Source: Rebecca billardiae RCC1528
Taxonomy: Eukaryota > Haptophyta
NCBI GenBank assembly: GCA_965240325.2
Contig: OZ251222.1
Location: 1,798,001 to 1,862,000, forward strand
DNA: 64,000 bases
Reading direction: 5' to 3'
The notes beneath the pieces are model-generated. The model did not search any database, was not told where the DNA came from, and worked only from the letters and a program-made list of their open reading frames with translations. Each line of letters starts with the position of its first letter. Position 1 is the stretch's first letter. The translations under genes were made by a program, and so were the position numbers. Of this stretch, positions 1 to 9,273 are shown piece by piece.

Positions 1-71
1 TCGAACACGCGTTTTCCTCCACGCACGGCGGCCGTCGCCGCAGCACGAGAGCCCCGCGCGCGGGCAGCGCG

Positions 72-166
72 CCTTAATGTGGTGGCGGGATCCTTAATGT
101 GGCAGTGGTCAACCGGCTGCCACATTAAGGCTTAATGTGGTGGCGGGATTCGGCTTAATGTGGTAA
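72..166. repeat. Cluster of CTTAATGTGG repeats
   Basis: The decamer CTTAATGTGG occurs four times in about 95 bp. Two copies are extended by a shared tail TGGCGGGAT. One inverted copy (CCACATTAAGG) sits in the middle, beside one of two copies of AACCGGCTG, so part of the cluster can fold on itself. Origin is unknown. Confidence 0.7.
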
Positions 167-474
167 CCGGCTGAAGTCCAAATGCGGTCTCGTCGGCGCG
201 CTTTCGCCTGCCACCTCGTGCACCCGTGCCGCCAGTTTCATCGTCTTCATGAGGACTGCTGCTGCTGTCGCCATCCGCTCTCCATCACCCCGAGTCGCCG
301 GTCGCGCGGCGCGCGCGGTAGGCACTAGGCAGGGCGTGCGGTCACTCACCCGTGCAACGGGTCAAGTGGCCAGAGTACGTCTGGTCGTTGGCTGGCACGG
401 GCCGCAGCGCTAAAGCACCCTGCTGTCACACCCGACTCCTTCAGTACTCCGAGCTCCGCGGCACGACTCACTCG

Positions 475-617
475 GCACGATCGCGGACGGGTCGGATCCG
501 AGCTGATCAGCCAGAGTTGGACACAGTTTGGCAGCTACTAGTAGTAATTCCGATGCCGATGGCACGATCGCGGACGGGTCGGATCCGAGCTGATCAGCCA
601 GTTGGACATTTGGCAGC
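475..617. repeat. Direct duplication of about 60 bp
   Basis: Positions 475-537 and 562-617 are nearly identical. Both begin GCACGATCGCGGACGGGTCG and end in TTTGGCAGCTA. The start-to-start distance is 87 bp and the second copy has small deletions. This looks like a local tandem-type duplication in non-coding DNA. Confidence 0.75.
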
Positions 618-814
618 TAGTTGTCAGACGGACGTCCGATTTGACGACCGGTGCCGGGTGCGGTCTCAGGTCCGCTGCTGTGATTGTGTGAAGTGTGAAT
701 GAGTCTCGCGGTCGCGCAGGCAGGGCGACGGTCGGACTAATATAGCTTCAGTCATCTCAGAACCGACTTCAACTGGCGAACTGCCACTACGGCGGAGAGC
801 CGCGATTGCACGGC

Positions 815-871
815 CACCGCGGGCCCCCAACTGCGTTGATTCTATGCAGAAAAGGACCGCGGAACGCGGTC
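815..871 (+). repeat. Stem-loop repeat family, copy 1
   Basis: The segment starts CACCGCGGGCCC, contains AACTGCGTTGATTCTATG, and ends in a hairpin with 7-bp stem GACCGCG / CGCGGTC (855-861 and 865-871) and loop GAA, followed by an AT-rich tail. The same arrangement recurs at 4482, 25916, 34096 and 43111. It resembles the 3' end of a retroposon, which is an inference. Confidence 0.7.
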
Positions 872-898
872 ATATATGATTAATGACGTATAGTTAAT

Positions 899-1045
899 GG
901 CCCGCGGTGCAGGCGGAGCGCGCAGCGTGGAGCCCGCACCAGCGGGCCCGAACCACGTTTCAAAAAGATCTTTGATCAAGAAAAAAGGGACGGGGGGCGA
1001 TTTTTAGGGCTGGCGGAGACCGAGTTTCGAGTTTTTGAGATCGCA
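899..1045 (+). repeat. Dispersed repeat R1, copy 1
   Basis: Starts GGCCCGCGGTGCAGG and includes the motif GTTTCAAAAAGATCTTTGAT and a poly-A/G stretch. A near-identical copy is at 24404-24550 and a partial inverted copy at 47811-47872. No coding capacity is seen. It directly follows stem-loop repeat copy 1. Confidence 0.75.
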
Positions 1046-1530
1046 TAGAGAGGTCTATTAGGCCGAAAATAACCGCGCCCAGCTGATTCCCATAAGTAAA
1101 GTGCGATCTGGACGTCAGCTGGACGTGACATTAACGTAACGGTTCGTTACGAGCGCGAGTTTAAGTATGAGAACCGCCAACCGATAAAAACGGCAAGGCA
1201 AGGGATAGGCTTCGCGAAGGCAGAGGAGCCGCGAACATCTCAATATTATCTCGGTACGAGCGATCTTTCCGTCTCGGCGGGTCGAATAATAATTGGCGGG
1301 AAGGCCATATTCAATAGCAGTGCTCCGTTAAGGAGGAATCGAGCCGCGGGTCGTAAGTACGTCATTATTGAGTGATTGAATCGCATCTCATCAATGCTAT
1401 CATACTGTAGTATGATCATGAGCCGCTAGAAGATAGAAATACCGCGCTTCAGGTAGTACCTGCTCATTCAGATTCGCGTGCGCGCAAACTACGCGCATCA
1501 ATATGATACGTTTTACTACCGGCGGCCCTC

Positions 1531-2307
1531 GTGGGGGCGCCTCGTCACGAGGCGGCAGCGCACGCTGCGCAGCGAGGCGGGGAGACGCGAGCAAAGTGGG
1601 CTATGGCAAGCAGCACATCGACAGGCGACGCCGACCAGGACTTCGTTCTCCGCGTATTGAACGCGCTGCTCGACTCGGGGACAGTGACGAGGGTGGGCAA
1701 ACACACGCTGCAGAGCACCGCTGCCGCCATCTCCGTCGCCAGGCACAAGCAGACCATCACCGGAGCCGCGAGCGAGTACCGCGTGTCGATTCATGCGATC
1801 AAGACGCTCCTCGGCCAGGTTCGCAACGTGCTGGAGGCGGAGGGCGCACTCGGCAGCGGCGGCGCGGCGCGGTTGATCACCGACTTCACCACGCGCCCCG
1901 CAGGCCAGGCCCCTCCCTCCTCCTCACCCGGCCCAACAGCTGGCAGCCGCTTCACGGCACTCGCCGCGCTCGACGGGGAAATGCCCGCTGCAGAGCAAGC
2001 ACAGCCGCAGCGGGGGCGCCCGGCCGGCTCGCTCAGCCTGCTGGGCACGCTCAACCTAGGCGTCACGTGCTACCTCGGCTCGCTGCTGGCGGCGCTGCTC
2101 GCGTGCCCTTCCATCGTCTCGCTCGCCACATCTGCCGCTGCTGAGCAGTCCACCAACCCCATCGTGTCCAGCATGCGCGAGCTGGCGCTCGCGCATGTCA
2201 ACTGCGAGTGGCCCAGCGAGGTGGGGCCGACGCGCAGCTTGCTCGAGCCGCTCCACGACGGGACTGCGGCATGTTCTTGTGCCACTGTGCAGCTGCCGTT
2301 GTGCTGA
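1531..2307 (+). pseudogene. USP-type deubiquitinase N-terminal fragment
   Basis: This open reading frame of 258 codons has an alternative start at Met 1603. Near residue 175 it contains NLGVTCYLGSLLAALLACPS, which matches the Cys-box of ubiquitin-specific proteases (family pattern NLGNTCY-x-NS-x-LQ); the Cys would be the nucleophile. No His-box or remaining catalytic domain follows. The frame ends at 2307, and a neighbouring frame carries KSIDFDQRHMPYL (about 2310-2350), which reads like displaced coding sequence. The N-terminal 100 residues match nothing I recognise. It could be the first exon of a spliced gene, but the repeat-filled DNA downstream makes a truncated or decayed copy more likely. 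Confidence 0.45.
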
Positions 2308-2839
2308 GCAAGTCCATCGACTTTGATCAGCGCCACATGCCCTACCTGAGGTGCGCGCACATGCGCACTGGCGGGCGCCAGCCTGACAGTGCTGCCCACG
2401 CCCCACGTGCTGCTGACCAATGAGCTGCCCACACCCCCACACGTGCGCCACACGTGTGCGCGTCGTGACTGACTTGTGGCGCACTCAGACGGCGCATGGT
2501 TCTGGATCTACTTTCATACCGCGCTGAGGCGAGGCTCGACGAGGATGACGATGACGATGATGAGGACTGCTGCTTGATTATTCCTGAACGATGACGACGA
2601 GTAGTACGACGATGGCAGTCCGAATGTGAAATGTCGTCGTCTTCTGATGACGATGAATGAATAACTATAGCGTGCACTCCTGCTGACGGTGATGATCAGA
2701 TCGGAATGCACACCGCGCCGCCACTCCATTCGGTAGTAGGGCGTGGCACCGGCTCCGCACACCGTGGATGGGCACCGTAGCCGACTGGGGCAAGCTAGAT
2801 GAGCCGATTCGATGATGATGATGACTACTGATTCCAGGG

Positions 2840-3145
2840 GTGCTAATGCACCTCTGCGGAGCAGCGCCGTGAGCAGCTCGGTGCCCATCTAGCTACCAAC
2901 CTCGCCCATGCGTGCCGTGCACGGTCTCAGTGTCCACAGATAGCCCTCCCAGTCAAGTGGTACATTCCAATCGTGCTGCCCATCTAATGGAGGCGACTGG
3001 CTGCTGTGACTGTGAGAGAACCTATTCAGTCGATGGGGAGGGCGATCGGTGGACACTGCTGCCGTGTAAGGCAAGCGTGGGCGAGGTGGCTAGCTAGATG
3101 GGCACCGAGCTGCTCACTGCGCTGCTCCGCAGAGGAGCATAAGCA
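2840..3145. repeat. Imperfect inverted repeat, about 300 bp
   Basis: The left arm (about 2840-2945) reads through CTCTGCGGAGCAGC and GAGCAGCTCGGTGCCCATCT into GTGTCCAC. The right arm (about 3050-3145) carries the reverse complement in the opposite order. Arms are about 100 bp with scattered mismatches, weaker similarity continues toward the centre near 2990, and transcripts of either strand could form a long hairpin. Confidence 0.7.
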
Positions 3146-3239
3146 TCCCTGAATGAAGGTGCTTCGTCCTCGCGGTAGGTGCCAGCTGCCTCCATTGCTC
3201 CCGCGCACAAAACAATGCGGCGAGCGGACCAGGGCTCAA

Positions 3240-3645
3240 AGATCCGGTGCTCGGTACGCGTACCGGTGCACCGGCGCCGCAGGCGCCGGTGCCGGTACAC
3301 CGGTGCGCGCACCGCGGGGGGGTCCGGGGGGGTGTCCCCCCCGGGGCCCCGCCGGCCCGAGGCGAAGAAAATTTTTGGGCCTATTTACTGATAGAAACAG
3401 CCCAATTATTGGACGAATAAATATCGGCGGCGTATTCGCCTCCCGCCCTGAGAGTGCCAGCCGAGTGACTCCGACCTCGGACACTGACAAGTGACGGCTC
3501 CGCGTACTCCGCGTACTCGCGGGTGCTGTGGTCCGGGCGCACACGACCCCTCCCGGACTCTCACCGGTGCGCGGCAGTTTGTGGCGGTGCATACCGGTAC
3601 GCACCGGTACGCACCGGTACGGTATTTACCGGTGTCCGGTGTACC
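3240..3645. repeat. Paired clusters of ACCGGTGCG-type palindromes
   Basis: Two clusters (about 3245-3315 and 3565-3645) are built from overlapping ACCGGT-centred palindromes with GTACC/GGTAC and GCACC/GGTGC neighbours. They flank about 250 bp containing C and G runs. The clusters are mutually complementary. Function is unknown. Confidence 0.55.
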
Positions 3646-4481
3646 GTCTTGGAGCCCTGGTCAGCGGACTGAGCCAGCTGCGAACCTTTTGGACGACGAT
3701 AGCAGATTATATTTCTCGTCAATTCATGGTACGCTGCCGCCCTGTTTATTTTCAGCTGCTGAATATGATGCGCTACTGTCTGTAGGGTCTGTAGGGGGGG
3801 GGGGGGTGCTGGTTAGTTTTGGGGTGCTTTTGCTTTTGGGGTGCCACTGGGCGCCGCACTGGGTGGCCGCGCGAGCTGGCTGGGAGAGCATGGCCACTCC
3901 ACTCTCCAGCGGCTCGCCATGTCCCACAAGGCGACTCTGGGCAACTGCGCTGCCCGCCTCGGCGGCATCGCGAGTCAGAGTGCTTCGGCGCGTCGCTTCC
4001 GCCTCATCAGGAGTGAGTGCAGGGAGATCCCCAGCCTGGGCAGCAAGACAAGGCGGCTCGCTTCGCCGAGCATGCTGCCCAGAAGCCCGAGCCACTCGTG
4101 CGCACACACCTCCCAAGTTAGCAGTTTTTGGGTGGGGTTGTAGTGGGGTCAATTTCAAGCGCGCCTTGCGCGAGCATGTGTGGCCGCGGCGACCCGGCCC
4201 CAGCCGCCGCTGGGTGCCTTACCTACCGACACTGGCGTCCTCACGGCTTGTCCCCGACGGCGAGGGAGAGGGGTGCCCATCTTGCGTCCGTCCGCACTGA
4301 GCCTCTCTGTGACGGGGGTGGTTTTGGCAGTTGAGGGCACCCCTGGAAAACCCACCCACCCACCCACCCACCCCATATATATTATTGATTAATTTCGACG
4401 ACGGGACGATGCCTTGGTGGGTACTGGGTAGCCCGGTTGCGGGTCAGTCAGGAGGGGGCCAGCTGAGGGGTCAGACACTCA

Positions 4482-4552
4482 CACCGCGGGCCCCGAACTA
4501 CGTTGGTTCTACGGAAAAAGGACCGCGGAACGCGGTCATATATATATACGAT
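4482..4552 (+). repeat. Stem-loop repeat family, copy 2
   Basis: CACCGCGGGCCCC is followed by AACTACGTTGGTTCTACGG, A-rich sequence, then stem GACCGCG (4521-4527), loop GAA, stem CGCGGTC (4531-4537) and an AT repeat tail. It belongs to the same family and subtype as copies 1 and 3. Confidence 0.75.
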
Positions 4553-5769
4553 CAATACGACGCTACTTTTTTCCCGCGGGAACCGTTACTCGTTAGTTAC
4601 CGCGCCAGTGGCAGTACTGTGAGTACACTAGGTAATCGTGCCGTCGGTCGTCGTTATATCTGATCATCCGTTCGACGACGAGTCTCGGACTCTGTCTCTG
4701 AGAGCACGGACGTAAGTTTTGCTGCTGATAACCTAGTACCTACGACTTAGATTGCTGCATGCCCAGTGCTAATGTTGGTAACGATATTGTTATAGCTATT
4801 ATGACGACCCGCTGCCCTTCGGCCTTCCTGGCCGGACCGTCACCCTGCCAGTGCCACGGTGGCCACGCCGCACGCGGCCACGGCCCACGGCCACTGCCAC
4901 TGGGCACCAGTCACCACGCCCAACCAACTAGTGGCCGCCCAGGCGGCCGACGTCGCCGTCCGTGCACTCCGACGTGCCGAGGATTCCGTGCGGCTCGCGT
5001 TCGGCGTTGGGTTGCGGTTGGCGTCGCCGGGCACTGCGAACTGACTGCGCTGCACGGTCCGACTGCTCCGTCACTCTGACTCCGAGATGAATATTATAAT
5101 TTATGATTCCGCCGGTCAGATCGTGCCCGCGTTATATTTACCACTACCAGCCCCGGCGGGCCGCGGCGCGGACCGTAGCACAGAAGCACTTGTCCGTGAC
5201 ACTCTGCGGCACAGCCGGCGCACTGCTGACCTATTGAATACTCACTTCTTAATTATGTATTAATCAACTCATTTTAATATTGCAGCGATCTCGCACGGGG
5301 CTGACTCCGTTACGACTACGAGCGGCACTCTCCGCTCGGGCTCCGCCGGCGCCCGGCCGCCCGCGCCGGCGCGCGCCGCGGGGCGCCGGACCGTGCCCCG
5401 ATGCCCGTGGGACGCAGGCCTCAGATTGGCATTAACCAGAGAGAACTGTTTCTGTCTGATGTCGACTGTCAATGGCGTCGACTGAATGTCGTAACTCACC
5501 AGCTCAAATTGGCAAGCCTGTCACACTCCGCAGTGCTGACTGACGGACTGCATCTGCTGCTGGTGGCCGGTGCAGCGCCTTATGTATCCGTGAGGGCGCA
5601 AGCCCTCGATGAAATGCGCGTCCCTGCTCCTGACACACACGCGCCGCCAGCGTACCGGGTCGGAACCTTGCACGCAGCCCCTGCTGTGCGCAAACTCGCA
5701 TCCTGCCCGCCAAACCCTGCGGGGCAGCTCGCCAACCAGATGCCTGCGCGGCGAAGAGCGGCGGCGTGA

Positions 5770-6126
5770 TCACTTGGCGTGTGGGTGGCTGCAGATGAAG
5801 TTGATCGCATCCTCGCATGTCTGGATCTTCTCTGCATCCGCATCCTCGATCTCCAGGGCGAATTCATCCTCGAACGCCATCACCACCTCAACAGTGTCGA
5901 GGCTGTCCAGCCCGAGGTCGCTCACAAAGCTCGACTTGGGCGTCACCTTGGCCGGGTCGACCTTCTCAAAGCTCTTCACCACACCGAGGACACGGTCGGT
6001 GACGTCGGTCCGGTCGAGGAACTCCGCGAGGTGACGCGCCCCCACCACGGCCGGCGCAAGCCGGGCCGCGACCAGCGGCCGCGTCGCGCCGGACCGCAGC
6101 ACCCGCGAGGCGACCGACAGCAGCAT
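5770..6126 (-). CDS. Mitochondrial acyl carrier protein
   Basis: Acyl carrier protein holds growing acyl chains on a 4'-phosphopantetheine arm. In mitochondria it serves type II fatty-acid/lipoate synthesis and is also a complex I subunit (NDUFAB1/ACPM family). The motif DLGLDSLDTVE carries the Ser that takes the prosthetic group, followed by the acidic helix VMAFEDEFALEIEDADAE typical of ACPs. Starting at Met 6126 gives 118 residues with an Arg-rich, acid-free presequence beginning MLLSVASRVLRSG, typical of mitochondrial import, and an A at -3. An upstream in-frame Met at 6222 would add 32 residues and also has good context. No intron is needed. It lies on the same strand as the desaturase and downstream of it. 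Confidence 0.9.
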   Translation of the reverse strand: MLLSVASRVLRSGATRPLVAARLAPAVVGARHLAEFLDRTDVTDRVLGVVKSFEKVDPAKVTPKSSFVSDLGLDSLDTVEVVMAFEDEFALEIEDADAEKIQTCEDAINFICSHPHAK

Positions 6127-6749
6127 TCTCCACAGCTCGTCGGCCCGCAAACTACGTGAGACCGCGCTGCTGCCGGTCGGCCGCGTCCGGACGACTTGCC
6201 GCCATCTTTTCATCGCGTCCATATCTTTTTCGTCAGCCTGCGAAAATCTTTTCAGCGCGGAGCTTCGGGAAGCTGGTCAGGAGTCTCGCCACTGCCAAGT
6301 CCACGCACGGCCAGGCCCAGGCCGCTGGCAAGAGCGCGGCGGAGTCGGCCATCCGAGCGAGCTCCTCGGCCCGATCACGCGCCTCACTCTCTGACTGCGG
6401 CTTTTGACTACTTTGTTCTGGTCCACTGCGCGGATGCGCGCAGTTGGCAGTGTTGCTGAAACTGATAGTACACGAACTGATGATGTTGGCAGGACGACGG
6501 CAGTGTTGATCGACGAGCGTCGAGTCGCATCCAACTCGCCGACTGAGGAGCGAGGTGCGGGCTTGCGGCCCCAGCCTCAGCGCCACCGGCTCGCAACACG
6601 CCGGGGATGCCTCGACGTCGTGGGCGTTGTCATGATCGGAGAAAACGTTGGGGTGCACACAAATGATCCGCACTGCGCAAGCGGTCAAGGCCGTCCGACG
6701 GCTCCGCGCGACGGCTGCTGCACGCGCGCGCCTGCGGGCGTGCCACGTC
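6127..6749. other. Intergenic between ACP and desaturase
   Basis: About 620 bp separate the ACP start from the desaturase stop. No family-level coding signal or repeat was recognised. The ACP promoter should lie here, unless the longer ACP start at 6222 is used. Confidence 0.4.
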
Positions 6750-8132
6750 TCACAGCAGGTGCTCGAAGGCGAGCGCCTTGATGTTCTGGCGCACGCACTC
6801 GAAGATATTGCCCTCGCGGTACTCAAGCCCGTGCTTCTTGAAGAATGCACGCACCTCGGGCTGGATCTGCGCCGCGTGAATCCGCGTGCAGGGGCGGATA
6901 CGCGTCAGCCCCTGCGCGCCGCGGGCCCCGCCGCAGGCGCGCACAAGCGCGCGCGCGCGCACCGTCATCAGGTTGCCTGTGGGCATCATCGGGAAGAGGT
7001 GGTGCTCCGTCTGCAACGAGATGAAGCCGGTGAGCACGTTGACGAGCCAGCCGCCGGTGATGTTCCGCGAGGTGAGCGCCGTCTGCTCGACCAGCGTCAT
7101 CCCGCGCACCTGCTCCTTGTCGAGGATGTCCTCGCCGTAGTGCGTCGCAAACACAGTGATGCCGGTGCCAAACCCGCGGAGCAGCGTGATCAGGCCGAGC
7201 AGGTGGTAGTTGCCCGCGAAGACCCACGCGACGATGGCGTAGTGCGCGACGAGCGCGAGCAGCTGCGGCACCATGCTCGGCAGCCGCATCAGCACGTACG
7301 CCAGCGACTCGAGCCGCCAGTACACGTCGAGGATCGCCATGAGCGGCACGTAGTAGTACTGCTGGTACCGCTGGAAGGTGTTGAGCGCCTTAGCAATGTT
7401 CGGGTTGTTGCGCACGTACACGAGCACCGGCGCCGTCTTGATGTCGGGGTCCGAGCCGTCCTCGTTGGTGCACACGTGGTGCGTGTTGTGCCGCGCGCGC
7501 CACCACTCCACGGCGTACCCCTGCAGGAAGCCGAGGAAGTAGCCCATCGCGTTGTTCCAGCCCACGGTGCGCGAGACTGGCCCCTTGAACACCGCGTGGT
7601 GCAGGTAGTCGTGCGCGAGCCAGCCGTCGAGGTACCAGCCGAAGCCGATCATCAGCGCGCCGACGAGCGGCGAGCCCACCCCCGCCTTAAGCATGTACCC
7701 GCCCGCAAAGATCGGCAAGACCGTGAGGCACAGCTTGAACAGCTCGTCCATCGGGCACGGCTCGTAGTAGCCGGCCGCAATGTGCCGGTCGATCATGGCT
7801 TTGAAGTCCTTCCCCATCGGCGACTGCGAGGGGAGCGGCGTGTCTTGCGGCGCGTCCTCGGACTTCTTCAGCATGCCCTCCATCATCTTGATGGCGCGCT
7901 TCGAGTGGTACGACTCGAACTGCTCGGTCGCATCGCGGTCCTGGAAGATGCGGAAGACCTTGCTGCCGCCCGGGTGCACCTTCTGGAACTTGGTCACGTC
8001 GACGCTCTTGCCGTAGAGCACAATCTTGACCGACTTGCTCTCGTTGGCGCTCACCTCCGCGGGCGATGCCGCCGCGAGCGACGCATCCGGTGCCGTGCGC
8101 GCCTGCGCGCCGCTGTCTCCTCCCCGACCCAT
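6750..8132 (-). CDS. Cytochrome b5-fused front-end fatty acid desaturase (delta-4-like)
   Basis: This is a membrane enzyme of the ER that inserts a double bond between the carboxyl end and an existing double bond of a polyunsaturated acyl chain, using its own cytochrome b5 domain as electron donor. The N-terminal b5 domain has the haem motif HPGG. The desaturase domain has three histidine boxes, HDYLHH, HNTHH and QTEHH; the Q in the third box is the front-end hallmark. Hydrophobic segments lie between them. The overall sequence recalls haptophyte delta-4 (DHA-forming) enzymes, but regioselectivity cannot be read from sequence. Start Met 8132 gives MGRGG; the frame is open further upstream to 8339 without family similarity. 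A 96-nt insert (6867-6962) starts GT, ends AG and interrupts the conserved segment GNLMT / IQPEVR; removing it leaves 428 residues, a normal length. Confidence 0.92.
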   Translation of the reverse strand: MGRGGDSGAQARTAPDASLAAASPAEVSANESKSVKIVLYGKSVDVTKFQKVHPGGSKVFRIFQDRDATEQFESYHSKRAIKMMEGMLKKSEDAPQDTPLPSQSPMGKDFKAMIDRHIAAGYYEPCPMDELFKLCLTVLPIFAGGYMLKAGVGSPLVGALMIGFGWYLDGWLAHDYLHHAVFKGPVSRTVGWNNAMGYFLGFLQGYAVEWWRARHNTHHVCTNEDGSDPDIKTAPVLVYVRNNPNIAKALNTFQRYQQYYYVPLMAILDVYWRLESLAYVLMRLPSMVPQLLALVAHYAIVAWVFAGNYHLLGLITLLRGFGTGITVFATHYGEDILDKEQVRGMTLVEQTALTSRNITGGWLVNVLTGFISLQTEHHLFPMMPTGNLMTVRARALVRACGGARGAQGLTRIRPCTRIHAAQIQPEVRAFFKKHGLEYREGNIFECVRQNIKALAFEHLL

Positions 8133-8350
8133 GTGACGACCTTCTGCGGCGTGCGGACCTACAGCAAGATTCCCTCTCTCATTGGCCCGCGGCCTGGAAC
8201 CAACGAGAGGCGTCGATGCCACCGAGATGCCCGCCACGACCGGCCAGTTATTATTTAGAGGAGGAAAGCCCTCGAAAAGACAGGATGGCGGCCATCGCGC
8301 CCCGAAAGGCCGAAAGCTGGTGGAGCCAGGACCGCACAACGGCTCCCCGC

Positions 8351-9097
8351 CAACCGGTCCAGACCTCGGGATTATCTGAAGATCTGCACGCCAGTGGGCG
8401 GCCCACTGGCGTGCAGATTTCGGGTTTCGTCAGGTTGGCGCGCGCTGGGGCGGACGCTCCCGCCGCCACCTCGCTCTCGCCTTCCGCCGCCAGGGCGAGG
8501 CCGCGCGAAGTCCAGTAGATCTTCCGATGGGACGCAGCGGGGCGGTAGCGAAGCGGTGAACTACTGTCGCTTGCGCGTGGCGCAGCGCTTCGCGCCCTCG
8601 CACCTCGACGGTCAGCTGCAGGCCCGCGAGAGCGCGAGCGTGCGCCGCCGCCACATTCAGCCAGAGCCATGCCGCGCCTTGCCTGCCGAGGCAGCAAAGA
8701 GGCACGCACGTGAAGCCGCTGGGCACCATGGCGCGCGCCCACGACCGTACTGTCACATGGCTCACGCCGTCCTGGGATGCGCGCCTCGGGTTGCGCTCAG
8801 CGCGCGCATACTTTGCGGGGACGACAGCACGGCTGAAGCCGAGAGGCGGCGCACACGCCCGTGCGGGCTCAAGGCGCCGAGAAGATGGTCAGACGCGAGT
8901 TGCCCGGCGCAGCGCGGCGCAGAAAGGCCCTATGCCTCTGCCCGACCGCGTGCGCCATCGCCGCGTGCACGTCTACGACTGCGGCGGCGCGGCAGCGGGC
9001 GGCGCCTCGCGGCGGATGGCTGTGGCGGGCGCACGCGGCGGGTTTTGAATTTCTCTCATTTTCCGAGTTTCCCAAATCCTGAGGTCTGGACCGGTTG
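8351..9097. repeat. Inverted repeat pair bounding about 750 bp
   Basis: The 23-bp sequence CAACCGGTCCAGACCTCGGG plus ATT at 8351-8373 is repeated inverted at 9075-9097 with one mismatch. The interior has no recognised coding sequence. This could be the termini of a small non-autonomous element; no target duplication was identified. Confidence 0.55.
8382..8418. repeat. Perfect 37-bp palindrome
   Basis: The arms ATCTGCACGCCAGTGGGC (8382-8399) and GCCCACTGGCGTGCAGAT (8401-8418) are exact reverse complements around a single G. The palindrome lies about 250 bp upstream of the desaturase start and next to one arm of the larger inverted repeat pair. It could be a regulatory dyad or element debris. 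Confidence 0.75.
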
Positions 9098-9273
9098 GTC
9101 CCCGCCCCGGCCGGGGGGCCCAAGAGGAGCGCGCGAAATGAAGCAACCGCAGAAGAAGAGAAAAGCTTTTCGTCGGCCAAATTCATTCAAAATGGGCCAA
9201 TAAAAACGGCGCCTGTGCGACGACGGCCGAGACGCCGATCGAGCCTTCAGCGCGTCGGCCGCCGTCATCATCA

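Larger units (their letters stand above)
1..1530. other. Gene-poor repeat-rich left end
   Basis: No convincing gene is seen here. The stretch holds short repeats, listed separately: a cluster around 72-166, a direct duplication at 475-617, a stem-loop repeat at 815-871 and a dispersed repeat at 899-1045. From about 1060 to 1530 the DNA is lower in GC and I see no recognisable feature. Confidence 0.5.
2308..5769. other. Intergenic, repeat-bearing region
   Basis: No recognised gene lies between the USP fragment and the acyl carrier protein gene. It contains a large imperfect hairpin (2840-3145), two CCGGT-rich clusters (3240-3645), a G run near 3790, an ACCC run near 4350 and stem-loop repeat copy 2 (4482-4552). 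An open frame at 3841-4143 (+) has no family match and I do not call it. Confidence 0.5.
8133..9273. other. Divergent intergenic region, desaturase/SDR
   Basis: This region separates two divergent genes, so both promoters should lie here. It contains a perfect 18-bp-arm hairpin (8382-8418) and a 23-bp inverted repeat pair (8351-8373 and 9075-9097, 22 of 23 matching). No gene is recognised between these arms. Confidence 0.5.

Noticed and set aside
6648-8258. Plus-strand open frame of 536 codons
   Set aside because: It is antisense to the desaturase with its three histidine boxes.
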